In this document: positions 16,137-23,501 of the stretch, one piece after another
Layout of the letters: every line of letters starts with the position of its first letter
Numbering within the stretch: the first letter of the stretch is position 1
The notes under the pieces: generated by a model
Seen by the model: the letters and a program-made list of their open reading frames with translations, nothing else
Told to the model about the DNA's origin: nothing
The model's database searches: none
Translations under genes and position numbers: made by a program
Origin: Streptomyces aureus
Lineage (GTDB): Bacteria > Actinomycetota > Actinomycetes > Streptomycetales > Streptomycetaceae
Direction: 5' to 3'
NCBI RefSeq assembly: GCF_000725495.1
Contig: NZ_JNZD01000004.1
Location: 186,001 to 250,000, forward strand
DNA length: 64,000 bases

Positions 16137-17093
16137 TCATTCGCCCTGGGTGAAGGTGCGCCGGTACTCGCTCGGGGAGGTGCCGAGGATCCGGTGGAAG
16201 TGCAGCCGCAGATTGGCCCCGGTGCCCAGGCCGACGCCCGCGGCGATCTGCTCGACGCTCCACTGCGAGCGCTCCAGGAGCTCGCGGGCCATGTCGATGC
16301 GGGCCCGCATGACCCATTGCATGGGGGTGTAGCCGGTGTCCTCCGCGAAGCGCCGGGAGAAGGTGCGGGGCGACACGGCCGCGTGCTGGGCGAGCGTCTC
16401 CAGGGTGAGGGGTTCGCCGAGCCGGTGCAGGGCCCATTCGCGGGTGGCGGCGAAGCGTTCGCCCAGCGGTTCGGGCACGCTGCGGGGCACGTACTGGGCC
16501 TGGCCGCCGCTGCGGTAGGGGGCCGCGACCAGACGGCGGGCGGCGTGGTTGGACGCGGCCACGCCGAGGTCGCCGCGCAGGATGTGCAGGCACAGGTCGA
16601 TGCCGGAGGCGGCGCCCGCCGAGGTGAGCACGCTCCCCTCGTCGACGAACAGGACGTTCTCGTCGACGTTGACGAGCGGGTGCTTCGCCGCGAGGGCCCG
16701 GGTGTAGTGCCAGTGCGTCGTGGCGCGCCGGCCGTCGAGCAGTCCCGTGGCGGCGAGCGCGAACGCGCCGGTGGAGATGGCCGCGAGCCGGGCACCCCGT
16801 GCGTGGGCGGCGATCAGCGCGTCGACGACGGCGGGCGGCGGGTCCTCCCGGTCCGGGTGCCGGTAGCCGGGGACGAAGACGAGTTCGGCCCAGGAGAGTT
16901 GTTCGAGCCCGTGGGCGACGTGGTATGAGAGGCCGTCGCCGCCGGTGACCAGTCCGGGTTCGGCGCCGCACACACGGACCTCGTAGGGCATGCTCGCCCG
17001 GGTCGTGAACACCTGGGCGGCGATGCCGACATCGAGCGGTTTGGCCCCGTCGAGCACGAGGACGGCGACGCGATGCAAGGGGGATGCCGGCAC
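16137..17093 (-). CDS. GlxA-family regulator (DJ-1/PfpI plus AraC HTH), nucleophile Cys replaced
   Basis: A 318-residue transcription factor. Residues about 5-170 form a DJ-1/PfpI-like domain (VAVLVLDGAKPLDVGIAAQVF). Residues about 215-312 are a double helix-turn-helix AraC domain (LAQHAAVSPRTFSRRFAEDTG). In this family the nucleophile elbow often reads C-T/A-G; here it is AISTGAF, with Ser107 in place of Cys. That argues for a ligand-sensing rather than enzymatic role. The GTG at 17093 lacks a ribosome binding site, but TACCCT lies 7 bases upstream, suggesting a leaderless start. It precedes the gap gene in the same orientation and may control it. Confidence 0.85.
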   Translation of the reverse strand: MPASPLHRVAVLVLDGAKPLDVGIAAQVFTTRASMPYEVRVCGAEPGLVTGGDGLSYHVAHGLEQLSWAELVFVPGYRHPDREDPPPAVVDALIAAHARGARLAAISTGAFALAATGLLDGRRATTHWHYTRALAAKHPLVNVDENVLFVDEGSVLTSAGAASGIDLCLHILRGDLGVAASNHAARRLVAAPYRSGGQAQYVPRSVPEPLGERFAATREWALHRLGEPLTLETLAQHAAVSPRTFSRRFAEDTGYTPMQWVMRARIDMARELLERSQWSVEQIAAGVGLGTGANLRLHFHRILGTSPSEYRRTFTQGE

Positions 17094-17122
17094 GGTGACG
17101 AGGGTACGTGGCCGGACCCACC

Positions 17123-17264
17123 GGGCCGGCCCGGCGTGCTCGCGTCGCGGTGTCGACGCCGCCCGCCAACTGCGCGTGCCGACCGGCGGACCGGGGCCGG
17201 CCCGGCGAAACTCGCGTCGGACCGTCGACGCCGCCCGCCGACCCTGCGTACCGCGGCGCCCGGT
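17123..17264. repeat. Imperfect 71-bp tandem duplication in a 511-bp intergenic region
   Basis: GGGCCGGCCCGGCG recurs at 17123 and 17194, followed in both copies by CTCGCGTCG, then GTCGACGCCGCCCGCC and TGCG. The rest of the 17094-17604 gap holds no convincing gene. It contains the start region of the amidase-like gene and a small palindrome at 17571-17587. Confidence 0.6.
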
Positions 17265-17570
17265 GCGGACACGGGCGTCCCGGCCGGTCACGCCTCCCGG
17301 CGACGGTCCCGCCCCGGGGCGTCCGGCGCAACGCCCTCCCCTTCAGTACGACGTCTCACACCGGTATGTGACGCCCCACCACCCACATCGGCGTATGTCC
17401 GGCACGGTGGCCCCGGAGGCTTCCGGCGCGGTGGCCCCGGCGGGGCGGGAGCGGGCCGGCGCCGGGATTGCCCGCACGAGCGCCTAGCTGCGGCTTTCCA
17501 CCACGACGCCTTGATACCGCTTCGGCAACCCCCTTCACAGGAGGCACACACGCCGTGCGAGGATGCGGCT

Positions 17571-17587
17571 CCGGTATCGAATACCGG
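17571..17587. promoter_or_regulatory. Palindrome in the leader of the amidase-like gene
   Basis: CCGGTAT-CGA-ATACCGG has perfect 7-bp arms and ends 17 bp before the TTG start, just before AGAGGGG. It could be an operator or a small RNA hairpin. Confidence 0.4.
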
Positions 17588-17604
17588 TGTAGAGGGGATC
17601 CCCA

Positions 17605-18774
17605 TTGAAATCAAGGAAACTGAGCCGTAAGCGGCAACGCGCAACCATAGTCGGCGCGGCGGCCGCCTCGGTCGTCGCCGGCGCAGCCCTGCTGCCCAAC
17701 TGGTCCGCGGGAGCGGCGAGTGTCGCCGACCCCACGGTGGACGCCGCCACGAAGGCGACCTTCCAGCGGCTGGCGGACGCGGTCTTCACCGACCGCACCG
17801 ACGCCCTGGTGGGCGACGACGGAGCGAAGCAGAAGACGTCGCGGTTCTCCGGCGACGTACGGCTGTCCTCGGCCCAGTCGCGTGCCGAGAAGTCCGCGCT
17901 GGCGAAGCTGGAGAGCCGCAAGGCCCGTCTGGCGGAGCTGGGCGAGAAGTACCGTTCGGCGAACACCAAGGTGACGCTGGACCGTACGCGGGTGAAGGGC
18001 CGTCACGCCTCGGTCGACGTCACCGAGACGACGACCCTGGCCTACGACAAGGCCACGGGCACGGAGCCGAAGACCACCGGCTTCGAGGCGCACCACACGC
18101 TGACGTTCAAGGCCGACCGTGAGGGCAACTGGCAGCTCACGAACGTCCGTGACACGGACGACGGGGTCGCGGTCAACCAGGTCCAGGCCACGGCGTTCGT
18201 CGCCACGCCGATGACCGGTGACAGCACGCCGCCGTCGGCGACGCGCTCCGCCACCACGTGGCCGGCGCCCGCCAAGGCGAAGAACTTCACGGCGTCGGGC
18301 TACGACTACAAGGCCATGGCCGCGTACGCCGCGAAGTACTGGAAGAACTACAACCCGGCGTACCCGAACTTCAACGGGGAGGGCGCGGGCGGGGACTGCA
18401 CGAACTTCGTCAGCCAGTCCCTGAAGGCGGGCGGCTGGAAGCACGTTCCCGGCTACGTGAACGACTTCCACAAGTGGTTCGGCAACTCGGACATCCAGTC
18501 GGACTCGTTCGTCGGTGTCAACGAGTTCTCGTGGTTCGCGCTGTCCTCGAAGCGTGTCACCAGCCTCGCGAACGTCTATCAGGCCGACATCGGTGATGTC
18601 GTCCAGATGGACTTCAACAAGGACGGGTCGAAGGACCACACGATGATCGTCACGTACCGCAGCCCCCAGGGTGTGCCGTACCTGTCGTACCACTCCACCA
18701 ACACCTACAACCGGTCGTTGGCGAGCATCATCGCGTCGTACCCGAACGCCGCGTACTACGCCTACCGCACCTGA
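17605..18774 (+). CDS. Secreted amidase-domain (papain-like) protein
   Basis: A 389-residue exported protein. Residues 1-39 form a signal peptide (KRQR, hydrophobic core, SAGAASVA). A charged alpha-helical/NTF2-like segment spans about 45-200. The C-terminal domain begins YDYKAMAAYAAKYW and holds the catalytic GGDCTNFVSQ with Cys265, then DHTMIVTY with the likely catalytic His. This is the Amidase_6 type found in putative cell-wall or peptide hydrolases. The start is TTG at 17605 with AGAGGGG upstream. The target is unknown; peptidoglycan cross-links or peptides outside the cell are possible. Confidence 0.85.
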   Translation: MKSRKLSRKRQRATIVGAAAASVVAGAALLPNWSAGAASVADPTVDAATKATFQRLADAVFTDRTDALVGDDGAKQKTSRFSGDVRLSSAQSRAEKSALAKLESRKARLAELGEKYRSANTKVTLDRTRVKGRHASVDVTETTTLAYDKATGTEPKTTGFEAHHTLTFKADREGNWQLTNVRDTDDGVAVNQVQATAFVATPMTGDSTPPSATRSATTWPAPAKAKNFTASGYDYKAMAAYAAKYWKNYNPAYPNFNGEGAGGDCTNFVSQSLKAGGWKHVPGYVNDFHKWFGNSDIQSDSFVGVNEFSWFALSSKRVTSLANVYQADIGDVVQMDFNKDGSKDHTMIVTYRSPQGVPYLSYHSTNTYNRSLASIIASYPNAAYYAYRT

Positions 18775-18789
18775 GCGGTCGCGTTCCGA

Positions 18790-18826
18790 GGGCGGGGGCC
18801 CGGCATCCTGTGCCGGGCCCCCGCCC
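18790..18826. terminator. GC-rich hairpin terminator
   Basis: Perfect 16-bp arms (18790-18805 and 18811-18826, beginning GGGCGGGGGCCC) with loop TCCTG, 15 bp after the amidase-like gene. The convergent DoxX gene ends 25 bp beyond it, so it can end both transcripts. Confidence 0.8.
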
Positions 18827-18851
18827 TTCGCGTTGCCGCGTGCCGGACGGG

Positions 18852-19217
18852 TCAGAGCCAGGTGGTGCCCAGCCACACGGCCGCCGCCGCGGCGGCCAGC
18901 AGGACGATGTTGAGGCCGATCATCCGCGCCTCGCCGCGCGCGAGATGGACGGCTATGCCGCCGATCTGGACGAGGACGAGACCGGTCGCGGCGGCGACGG
19001 CGAGCCCGGGCGCGATCCCGGTGAGCGGCGGCAGGACCAGGCCCACGGCGCCGAGGACCTCCAGTGTCCCGATGCCCCGCACGACCGGCATGGGAATGCG
19101 GTCGACCCAGCCCATCATGGGCCGCAACTGCTCCTGCGTCCGCAGGATCTTGATGCCTCCGGCATAGAGGTAGAAGGCCGCGAGCAGCGCTGCGACGATC
19201 CAGTAGGCGACGTTCAT
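18852..19217 (-). CDS. DoxX-like small membrane protein
   Basis: A 121-residue inner-membrane protein with four hydrophobic segments (YWIVAALLAAFYLYAGGIKI; IGTLEVLGAVGLVLPPLTG; GLAVAAATGLVLVQIGG; IGLNIVLLAAAAAAVWLG). This matches the DoxX/DoxD-like family, often linked to redox or quinone-related stress. GAGGGG lies before the ATG at 19217. It is divergent from an HxlR-family regulator, a common pairing in which the regulator responds to electrophiles. That link is inferred. Confidence 0.82.
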   Translation of the reverse strand: MNVAYWIVAALLAAFYLYAGGIKILRTQEQLRPMMGWVDRIPMPVVRGIGTLEVLGAVGLVLPPLTGIAPGLAVAAATGLVLVQIGGIAVHLARGEARMIGLNIVLLAAAAAAVWLGTTWL

Positions 19218-19246
19218 GGCGGCCCCTCGCACGATGGTTACCAGGC

Positions 19247-19270
19247 GTAAGTTGCCCCATGATGAGTTAC
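19247..19270. promoter_or_regulatory. Candidate HxlR operator between divergent genes
   Basis: GTAAGT (19247-19252) and AGTTAC (19265-19270) form a near-perfect inverted repeat 12 bp apart in the only AT-richer part of the DoxX/HxlR intergenic region. Confidence 0.4.
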
Positions 19271-19324
19271 TGACGAGGGGTCCACAAAAGGCACAGGGAT
19301 GTGCGCTACCCACAGGGAGCTGTC

Positions 19325-19702
19325 GTGTCGCAGTACGAGCACACCTGCATGATCCGGGGGGACGGCGGACAGACGATCCGCGCCGTCCTCGACCGGATCT
19401 GCGACAAGTGGACGCTGCTGATCGTGACGACCCTCGAAGGGGGCCGGCTGCGGTTCACGGATCTGCAGCGGCAGATCCCGGGCATCTCGCAGCGGATGCT
19501 GACGCTGACGCTGCGGAACCTGGAGCGCGACGGCCTGGTGTCGAGGACGGTGTACGCGGAGGTCCCGCCCCGGGTGGAGTACGCGCTGACCCCCACCGGC
19601 CGCAGCCTCATCCCGCCGGCCCTGGCCCTGGCCGGCTGGGCGATGGAGCACATCGCGGAGATCGAGGCCAGCAGGGCGGCGTACGGGGAGCGGGCGGGCT
19701 GA
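19325..19702 (+). CDS. HxlR-family winged-helix regulator
   Basis: A 125-residue regulator. The family core is clear: LDRICDKWTLLIVTTLEGGRLRFTDLQRQI, GISQRMLTLTLRNLERDGLVSRTVYAEVPPRVEYALTPTG. A single Cys precedes it (EHTCMI) and another is in DRICDKW; HxlR proteins such as YodB and HypR sense oxidants or quinones through such cysteines. The GTG at 19325 was chosen for AGGGAG 5 bases upstream; a GTG at 19301 is also in frame. It is divergent from the DoxX gene and probably regulates it. The stop lies within a 34-bp repeat. Confidence 0.88.
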   Translation: MSQYEHTCMIRGDGGQTIRAVLDRICDKWTLLIVTTLEGGRLRFTDLQRQIPGISQRMLTLTLRNLERDGLVSRTVYAEVPPRVEYALTPTGRSLIPPALALAGWAMEHIAEIEASRAAYGERAG

Positions 19703-19757
19703 ATCCGGTGGGGGCCGGGGAACGCGGGCGGGCTGATGTCGGTGGGGCCGGGTGCGC
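19690..19757. repeat. 34-bp tandem duplication spanning the HxlR stop codon
   Basis: GCGGGCGGGCTGA occurs at 19690 and again at 19724, each followed by a CGGTGGGG(G)CCGGG segment. The first copy contains the TGA of the HxlR gene at 19700-19702. The FG-GAP gene converges from the other side. Confidence 0.65.
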
Positions 19758-19766
19758 GGCCGGGGG

Positions 19767-21173
19767 TCAGCGCTGGAGCGCGGCCCCGAGCTGGGCGCCG
19801 GTCTCGGGCGCGGCGAGGGCGTGGGGTCCGTAGCTCACCGATCCGTCGGCGGTGAGGCCCGAGGCGGTGCCGCGGAAGACCCAGACGCCCCCGTTGCCGT
19901 TGTTCTCCTTGGGCGCCGAGACGACGACGTACCCGCCGACGACGGCGGTACGGGCGCCGAACGCGTCGCCGTTCTCCGCCGTGCCGGGCACGCCGGCCGT
20001 GTTCTGGCTGAAGACCTGGACGGCGCCGCCGGACAGACCGGCCGCGCTCCCGCGCAGGACGGCGAAGGTGCCGGCGTCGGTGCGTCCGGCGTGGTCCTCC
20101 CCGGGTATCCCGGCGACGACGTCGTCGTAGCCGTCGCCGGTGACGTCCCCGACGGAGACGTCGGTGCCGAAGCGGTCGCCGCTCTCGCCCGTCCCGGGGA
20201 CTCCGGGGGTGTCCTGGCCGATGAGGGTGGCCCGCGCGGCGAATCCGCCGGGCACGCCCCGGACCACGCCCACGCGTCCGCCTCCGGGGGCGGTGCTGCG
20301 GCCGAAGACGACGTCCGGGCGGCCGTCGTGGTCGACGTCCCCGAGGGCGATGCTGTCGGCGGACACGGTGTCGGCGGGCGCGATGAGCGGGCCCTCCGCG
20401 AAGCCGCCCCTGGTACCCCACAGGAGTTGCAGCCGGGGCGGGGGCACCGTCCCGTCTCCGTCCGAGTCCCACGGTCCCGCGCTGATGACGAGGTCGGTCG
20501 TGCCGTCGCCGTCCACGTCCCCCTGGGCCATCCCGTAGACCCGGACGTCCGCGTCGACGAGCGGACCCGTGCGGGCCGGGACACCGGCGCGGCTGATCGG
20601 CCCGTACCGCGTCTCGTACGCCGTGACGAGGTCCATGTGGCCGTCCCCGTTGAAGTCGCCGGCCCGGGTCGCCGCCCTGCCCTCGCCGACGATCGCCGCG
20701 GTGACGAGTCCGCCCACACTCCCCCACAGGACGGTCTGACGCCCCACGTCACGGGCGCTGCCGACGTCCTCGCCGGGCGAGCCGACGACGAGGTCGGTGT
20801 ATCCGTCGCCGTCGAGGTCCGCGGCGGTCAGGTCGCTGCCGAAGCGGTCGCCCGCCTCCGCCGTGCCGGGGATTCCGTAGCGGTTCTGGCTGATCACCTG
20901 GCGCTTGATGCCGTCGGGGCCCTGGCCCATGCCGTAGACGACGGTGAAGTACCCGGCCCCGGCACGGCCGTTGACCGTGCCGCCGGGGGCGCCGATCGCC
21001 ACGTCCAGGTATCCGTCCCCGTCGAAGTCGGCCCGGACCGCGCCCGGGACGGCGGCGGTGCGGGCGGTCGCCGGGGCATGGCCCGGGGAGGCCACGACGG
21101 GCGCGGCACCCGTGACGGCCAGGACGACGGCGGCCGCTGCGGCCGCGGGCAGGCGGAGCTTTCGCGAGGACAA
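19767..21173 (-). CDS. Secreted FG-GAP (integrin-alpha-like) repeat protein
   Basis: A 468-residue exported beta-propeller protein. After a signal peptide (KLRLPAAAAAAVVLAVTGAA) come six to seven repeats with Ca-binding D-x-D/N-x-D-G loops, such as DFDGDGYLDVAIGAPGG, DLDGDGYTDLVVGSPGED, DFNGDGHMDLV and DVTGDGYDDVVAG. The last two blades have lost the Ca loop. Proteins of this type bind ligands or other proteins outside the cell, and no catalytic domain is present. The TTG at 21173 is chosen because AAGGGG lies 6 bases upstream; the ATG at 21212 lacks such a site. It is a lone gene, divergent from an epoxide hydrolase. Confidence 0.85.
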   Translation of the reverse strand: MSSRKLRLPAAAAAAVVLAVTGAAPVVASPGHAPATARTAAVPGAVRADFDGDGYLDVAIGAPGGTVNGRAGAGYFTVVYGMGQGPDGIKRQVISQNRYGIPGTAEAGDRFGSDLTAADLDGDGYTDLVVGSPGEDVGSARDVGRQTVLWGSVGGLVTAAIVGEGRAATRAGDFNGDGHMDLVTAYETRYGPISRAGVPARTGPLVDADVRVYGMAQGDVDGDGTTDLVISAGPWDSDGDGTVPPPRLQLLWGTRGGFAEGPLIAPADTVSADSIALGDVDHDGRPDVVFGRSTAPGGGRVGVVRGVPGGFAARATLIGQDTPGVPGTGESGDRFGTDVSVGDVTGDGYDDVVAGIPGEDHAGRTDAGTFAVLRGSAAGLSGGAVQVFSQNTAGVPGTAENGDAFGARTAVVGGYVVVSAPKENNGNGGVWVFRGTASGLTADGSVSYGPHALAAPETGAQLGAALQR

Positions 21174-21391
21174 GACGCACCCCTTGAGGACGGTGACGGC
21201 GCGACGGGGCATCCCGACGGCTGGTGTCCCACAAGACCCGCGCCCGGCACCGATGGTTGTACGCGGCGGGCGAGGGCCGTACGCCGCCGCGTCACCTCCG
21301 GTTCACCGCGATGCGGCCGTCCGGAGGCCCGCGCGACCACGGTGGGAGCCGGTGACCCAGAACCGACCGGACCGCTCCCTAGGATGCGGGC

Positions 21392-22564
21392 ATGTCCGAC
21401 GACTCTTCCCGCCCCGAGCCGTTCACCGCGCGCACCGACCCGGCCGCGCTCGAGGATCTGCGGTCACGGCTGCGCGCGACGCGCTGGCCGGACGCCCCCG
21501 AGGACGCCGGGTGGTCCCTCGGGACCGACCTCGGCTATCTGCGCGAGCTCGTGGCGTACTGGGCCGATGGGTTCGACTGGCCGGCCCGGGAGGCGGAGCT
21601 GGCCCGGCTCCCCCGCTTCCGCGTCCGGCTCGGCGGGCTCGGGATCCACTTCGTGCACGCCCGGGCCGTGGCCCCGGCCGCCCCCGTCCTTCCGCTGGTG
21701 CTCGGCCACGGCTGGCCGGACTCGTTCTGGCGGTACACGAAGGTGATCGGGCTGCTGACGGACCCCGGCGCGCACGGGGGCGACCCCGCCGACGCCTTCG
21801 ACGTGATCGTGCCCGACATGCCGGGCTACGGATTCTCCGACCGCCCGGCCCGAGCGCCGCTCGACTCCGTCGCCGTCGCCGGTCTGTGGGCCCGGCTCAT
21901 GGACGTCCTCGGGTACGAGCGGTTCGGCGCGGCCGGCGGTGACATCGGCAGCCACGTCAGCCGTTACCTCGCACTGGACCACCCCGGCCGTGTGGTGGCC
22001 GTACACCGCATGGACGGCGGACTGCCCGTGTTCACCGGGGACCCGGCCGATCTCACGCCCGAGGAGCGCGCGTGGCTGACGGACGCCGCGGCCTGGGGCG
22101 CCGCCGAGGGCGCGTACGCCGCGATGCACCGCACGAGACCCCAGACAGCCGCCGTCGGTCTGAACGACTCCCCGGCCGCGCTCGCCGCCTGGATCGTCGA
22201 GAAGCTCCGGGCGTGGAGCGACTGCGGCGGCGACGTCGAGCGGGCCTTCACCAAGGACGAGATCCTCACGAACGTGACGCTCTACTGGCTCACCGGGACG
22301 ATCGGCTCGTCGATGAGGATGTACGCCGCCAACGCGGCCCTCCCGGCGGCCCAGTTGGCCCGCCGGGTCGAGGTGCCCTCCGGCTTCTCGCTGTTCCCCG
22401 GGGACCTCGTCCGCCCGCCGAGGGCCTGGCTCGAACGCACGACGAACCTCGTGCGCCTCACCGAGCCGCCCCGCGGCGGCCACTTCGCCCCTTTCGAGGA
22501 ACCCGAGCTCTACGCGGAGGAACTCCGCGCGTTCTTCCGCCCCTACCGCGCGGCGGTCGACTGA
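21392..22564 (+). CDS. Epoxide hydrolase, microsomal type
   Basis: A 390-residue alpha/beta hydrolase. The N-terminal epoxide-hydrolase segment (residues about 9-115) includes LRSRLRATRWPD and PRFRVRLGGLGIHFVHA. HGWPDSFW (106-113) is the oxyanion motif. GGDIGSHVS places the nucleophile at Asp184, and GGHFAPFEEPEL holds the catalytic His. Such enzymes open epoxides to diols, often in detoxification or secondary metabolism. TAGGAT at 21380-21385 lies 6 bases before the ATG with no ribosome binding site, which fits a leaderless transcript. No operon partner is present. Confidence 0.92.
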   Translation: MSDDSSRPEPFTARTDPAALEDLRSRLRATRWPDAPEDAGWSLGTDLGYLRELVAYWADGFDWPAREAELARLPRFRVRLGGLGIHFVHARAVAPAAPVLPLVLGHGWPDSFWRYTKVIGLLTDPGAHGGDPADAFDVIVPDMPGYGFSDRPARAPLDSVAVAGLWARLMDVLGYERFGAAGGDIGSHVSRYLALDHPGRVVAVHRMDGGLPVFTGDPADLTPEERAWLTDAAAWGAAEGAYAAMHRTRPQTAAVGLNDSPAALAAWIVEKLRAWSDCGGDVERAFTKDEILTNVTLYWLTGTIGSSMRMYAANAALPAAQLARRVEVPSGFSLFPGDLVRPPRAWLERTTNLVRLTEPPRGGHFAPFEEPELYAEELRAFFRPYRAAVD

Positions 22565-22601
22565 CCGCGGCCGGCCCGCCGTCCGCGCCGGGCCACCGGG
22601 A

Positions 22602-23090
22602 TCACCGGGGAGCGGGGGAGCCGTCCGTCGGGTCCAGCCTCCGCGTCGGCCCGCCGAACGCCAGGAAGAGGGTGCGGCTCGCGATGAGCCACTCGCCGTC
22701 GACCCTGCGGAACGTGTCCTCGTAGTGGCCCGCGTTCGCGGGCAGCGGGGTGGGGACCAGGGTTCCCTCGGTGTGACCGTCGACCCGGTAGGTGACGAAG
22801 TAGGTCGTCGCGGTCGCGGTGTCCGGCGAGTCGAGGGTGATCAGGATGTTGCTGCACATCCGGCGGGAGAGGCGGTCCGCAGGGCGCGAGCCGAAATAGG
22901 CGCGCAGGGCGTCCCGGCCCACGATCCGTCGCTCGTCGTCGGGCCACTGCCAGACGCCGTCGGCCGTGAACAGGTCGCAGACCGTGCCCGGTTCACCGAG
23001 GTCGAGCCGGCGCACCAGCTCCAGGACCAGCCGCTCACAGGCGCGTTCGGCGAGCAGGCGCTGCAGCGGATCGAGATCGTGTGTGGTCAT
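22602..23090 (-). CDS. SnoaL/NTF2-like domain protein
   Basis: A 162-residue cone-fold protein: LVLELVRRLDLGEPGTVCDLFTADGVWQW, GRDALRAYF, and the closing strands HYEDTFRRVDGEWLIASRTL are the classic pattern. Members act as polyketide cyclases, ring-hydroxylating dioxygenase subunits or steroid isomerase-like enzymes, and many are uncharacterised. The ATG at 23090 has AGAGGG directly adjacent, an unusually short spacing, and the sequence TGATATCA before it might be promoter. It converges on the epoxide hydrolase gene, with only 37 bp between. Confidence 0.78.
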   Translation of the reverse strand: MTTHDLDPLQRLLAERACERLVLELVRRLDLGEPGTVCDLFTADGVWQWPDDERRIVGRDALRAYFGSRPADRLSRRMCSNILITLDSPDTATATTYFVTYRVDGHTEGTLVPTPLPANAGHYEDTFRRVDGEWLIASRTLFLAFGGPTRRLDPTDGSPAPR

Positions 23091-23148
23091 CCCTCTTGAT
23101 ATCAACCGGCTGTCGGGGCACACGAGTTGATTTCCGCCCCGCGTCCGC

Positions 23149-23288
23149 GTGGCCCGGCCCGCCGCGCAGCCCGGCATCCCTGGCGGCCCCGGGAGGCCCC
23201 CCCGCCGGTCGTCCCCATGTGGCCCGGCCCGACGTGCAGCCCGACAGCCCTGGCGGCCCGGACGCCCCTCCCGCCGGCCGCACCGGCG
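23149..23288. repeat. Imperfect 70-bp tandem duplication in the 411-bp gap before the AAA gene
   Basis: GTGGCCCGGCCCG occurs at 23149 and 23219, each followed by CAGCCCG and CCCTGGCGGCCC. The remaining part of 23091-23501 is very GC-rich and has no convincing gene. Open frames across it look like composition artefacts. Confidence 0.6.
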
Positions 23289-23501
23289 GGCGGCGGAGCC
23301 TCGGACGCGTCCGGCCCTGGGCACGTACGCCCCGCCAGCCCGGGCACCCCCTGCCCTCCTCCCCCGTCGTCACCGCTTCTCGGGCCCAGCGGGCGGCCCG
23401 GCACCGGATGGCCTCCTCTCCTCCCGGCGCCTCGCGGCCCGCGCGCGCCCTGCCTAGGCTCAAGAGGAGAGCGCTGCGGCGAGGGACCGGCGAGGACTGC
23501 C

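Noticed and set aside
14653..17331. 892-codon minus-strand open frame across the GAPDH and GlxA genes
   Set aside because: It is in a different frame from both recognised genes and its product is Arg/Pro/Gly-rich without any motif; it is a composition artefact.
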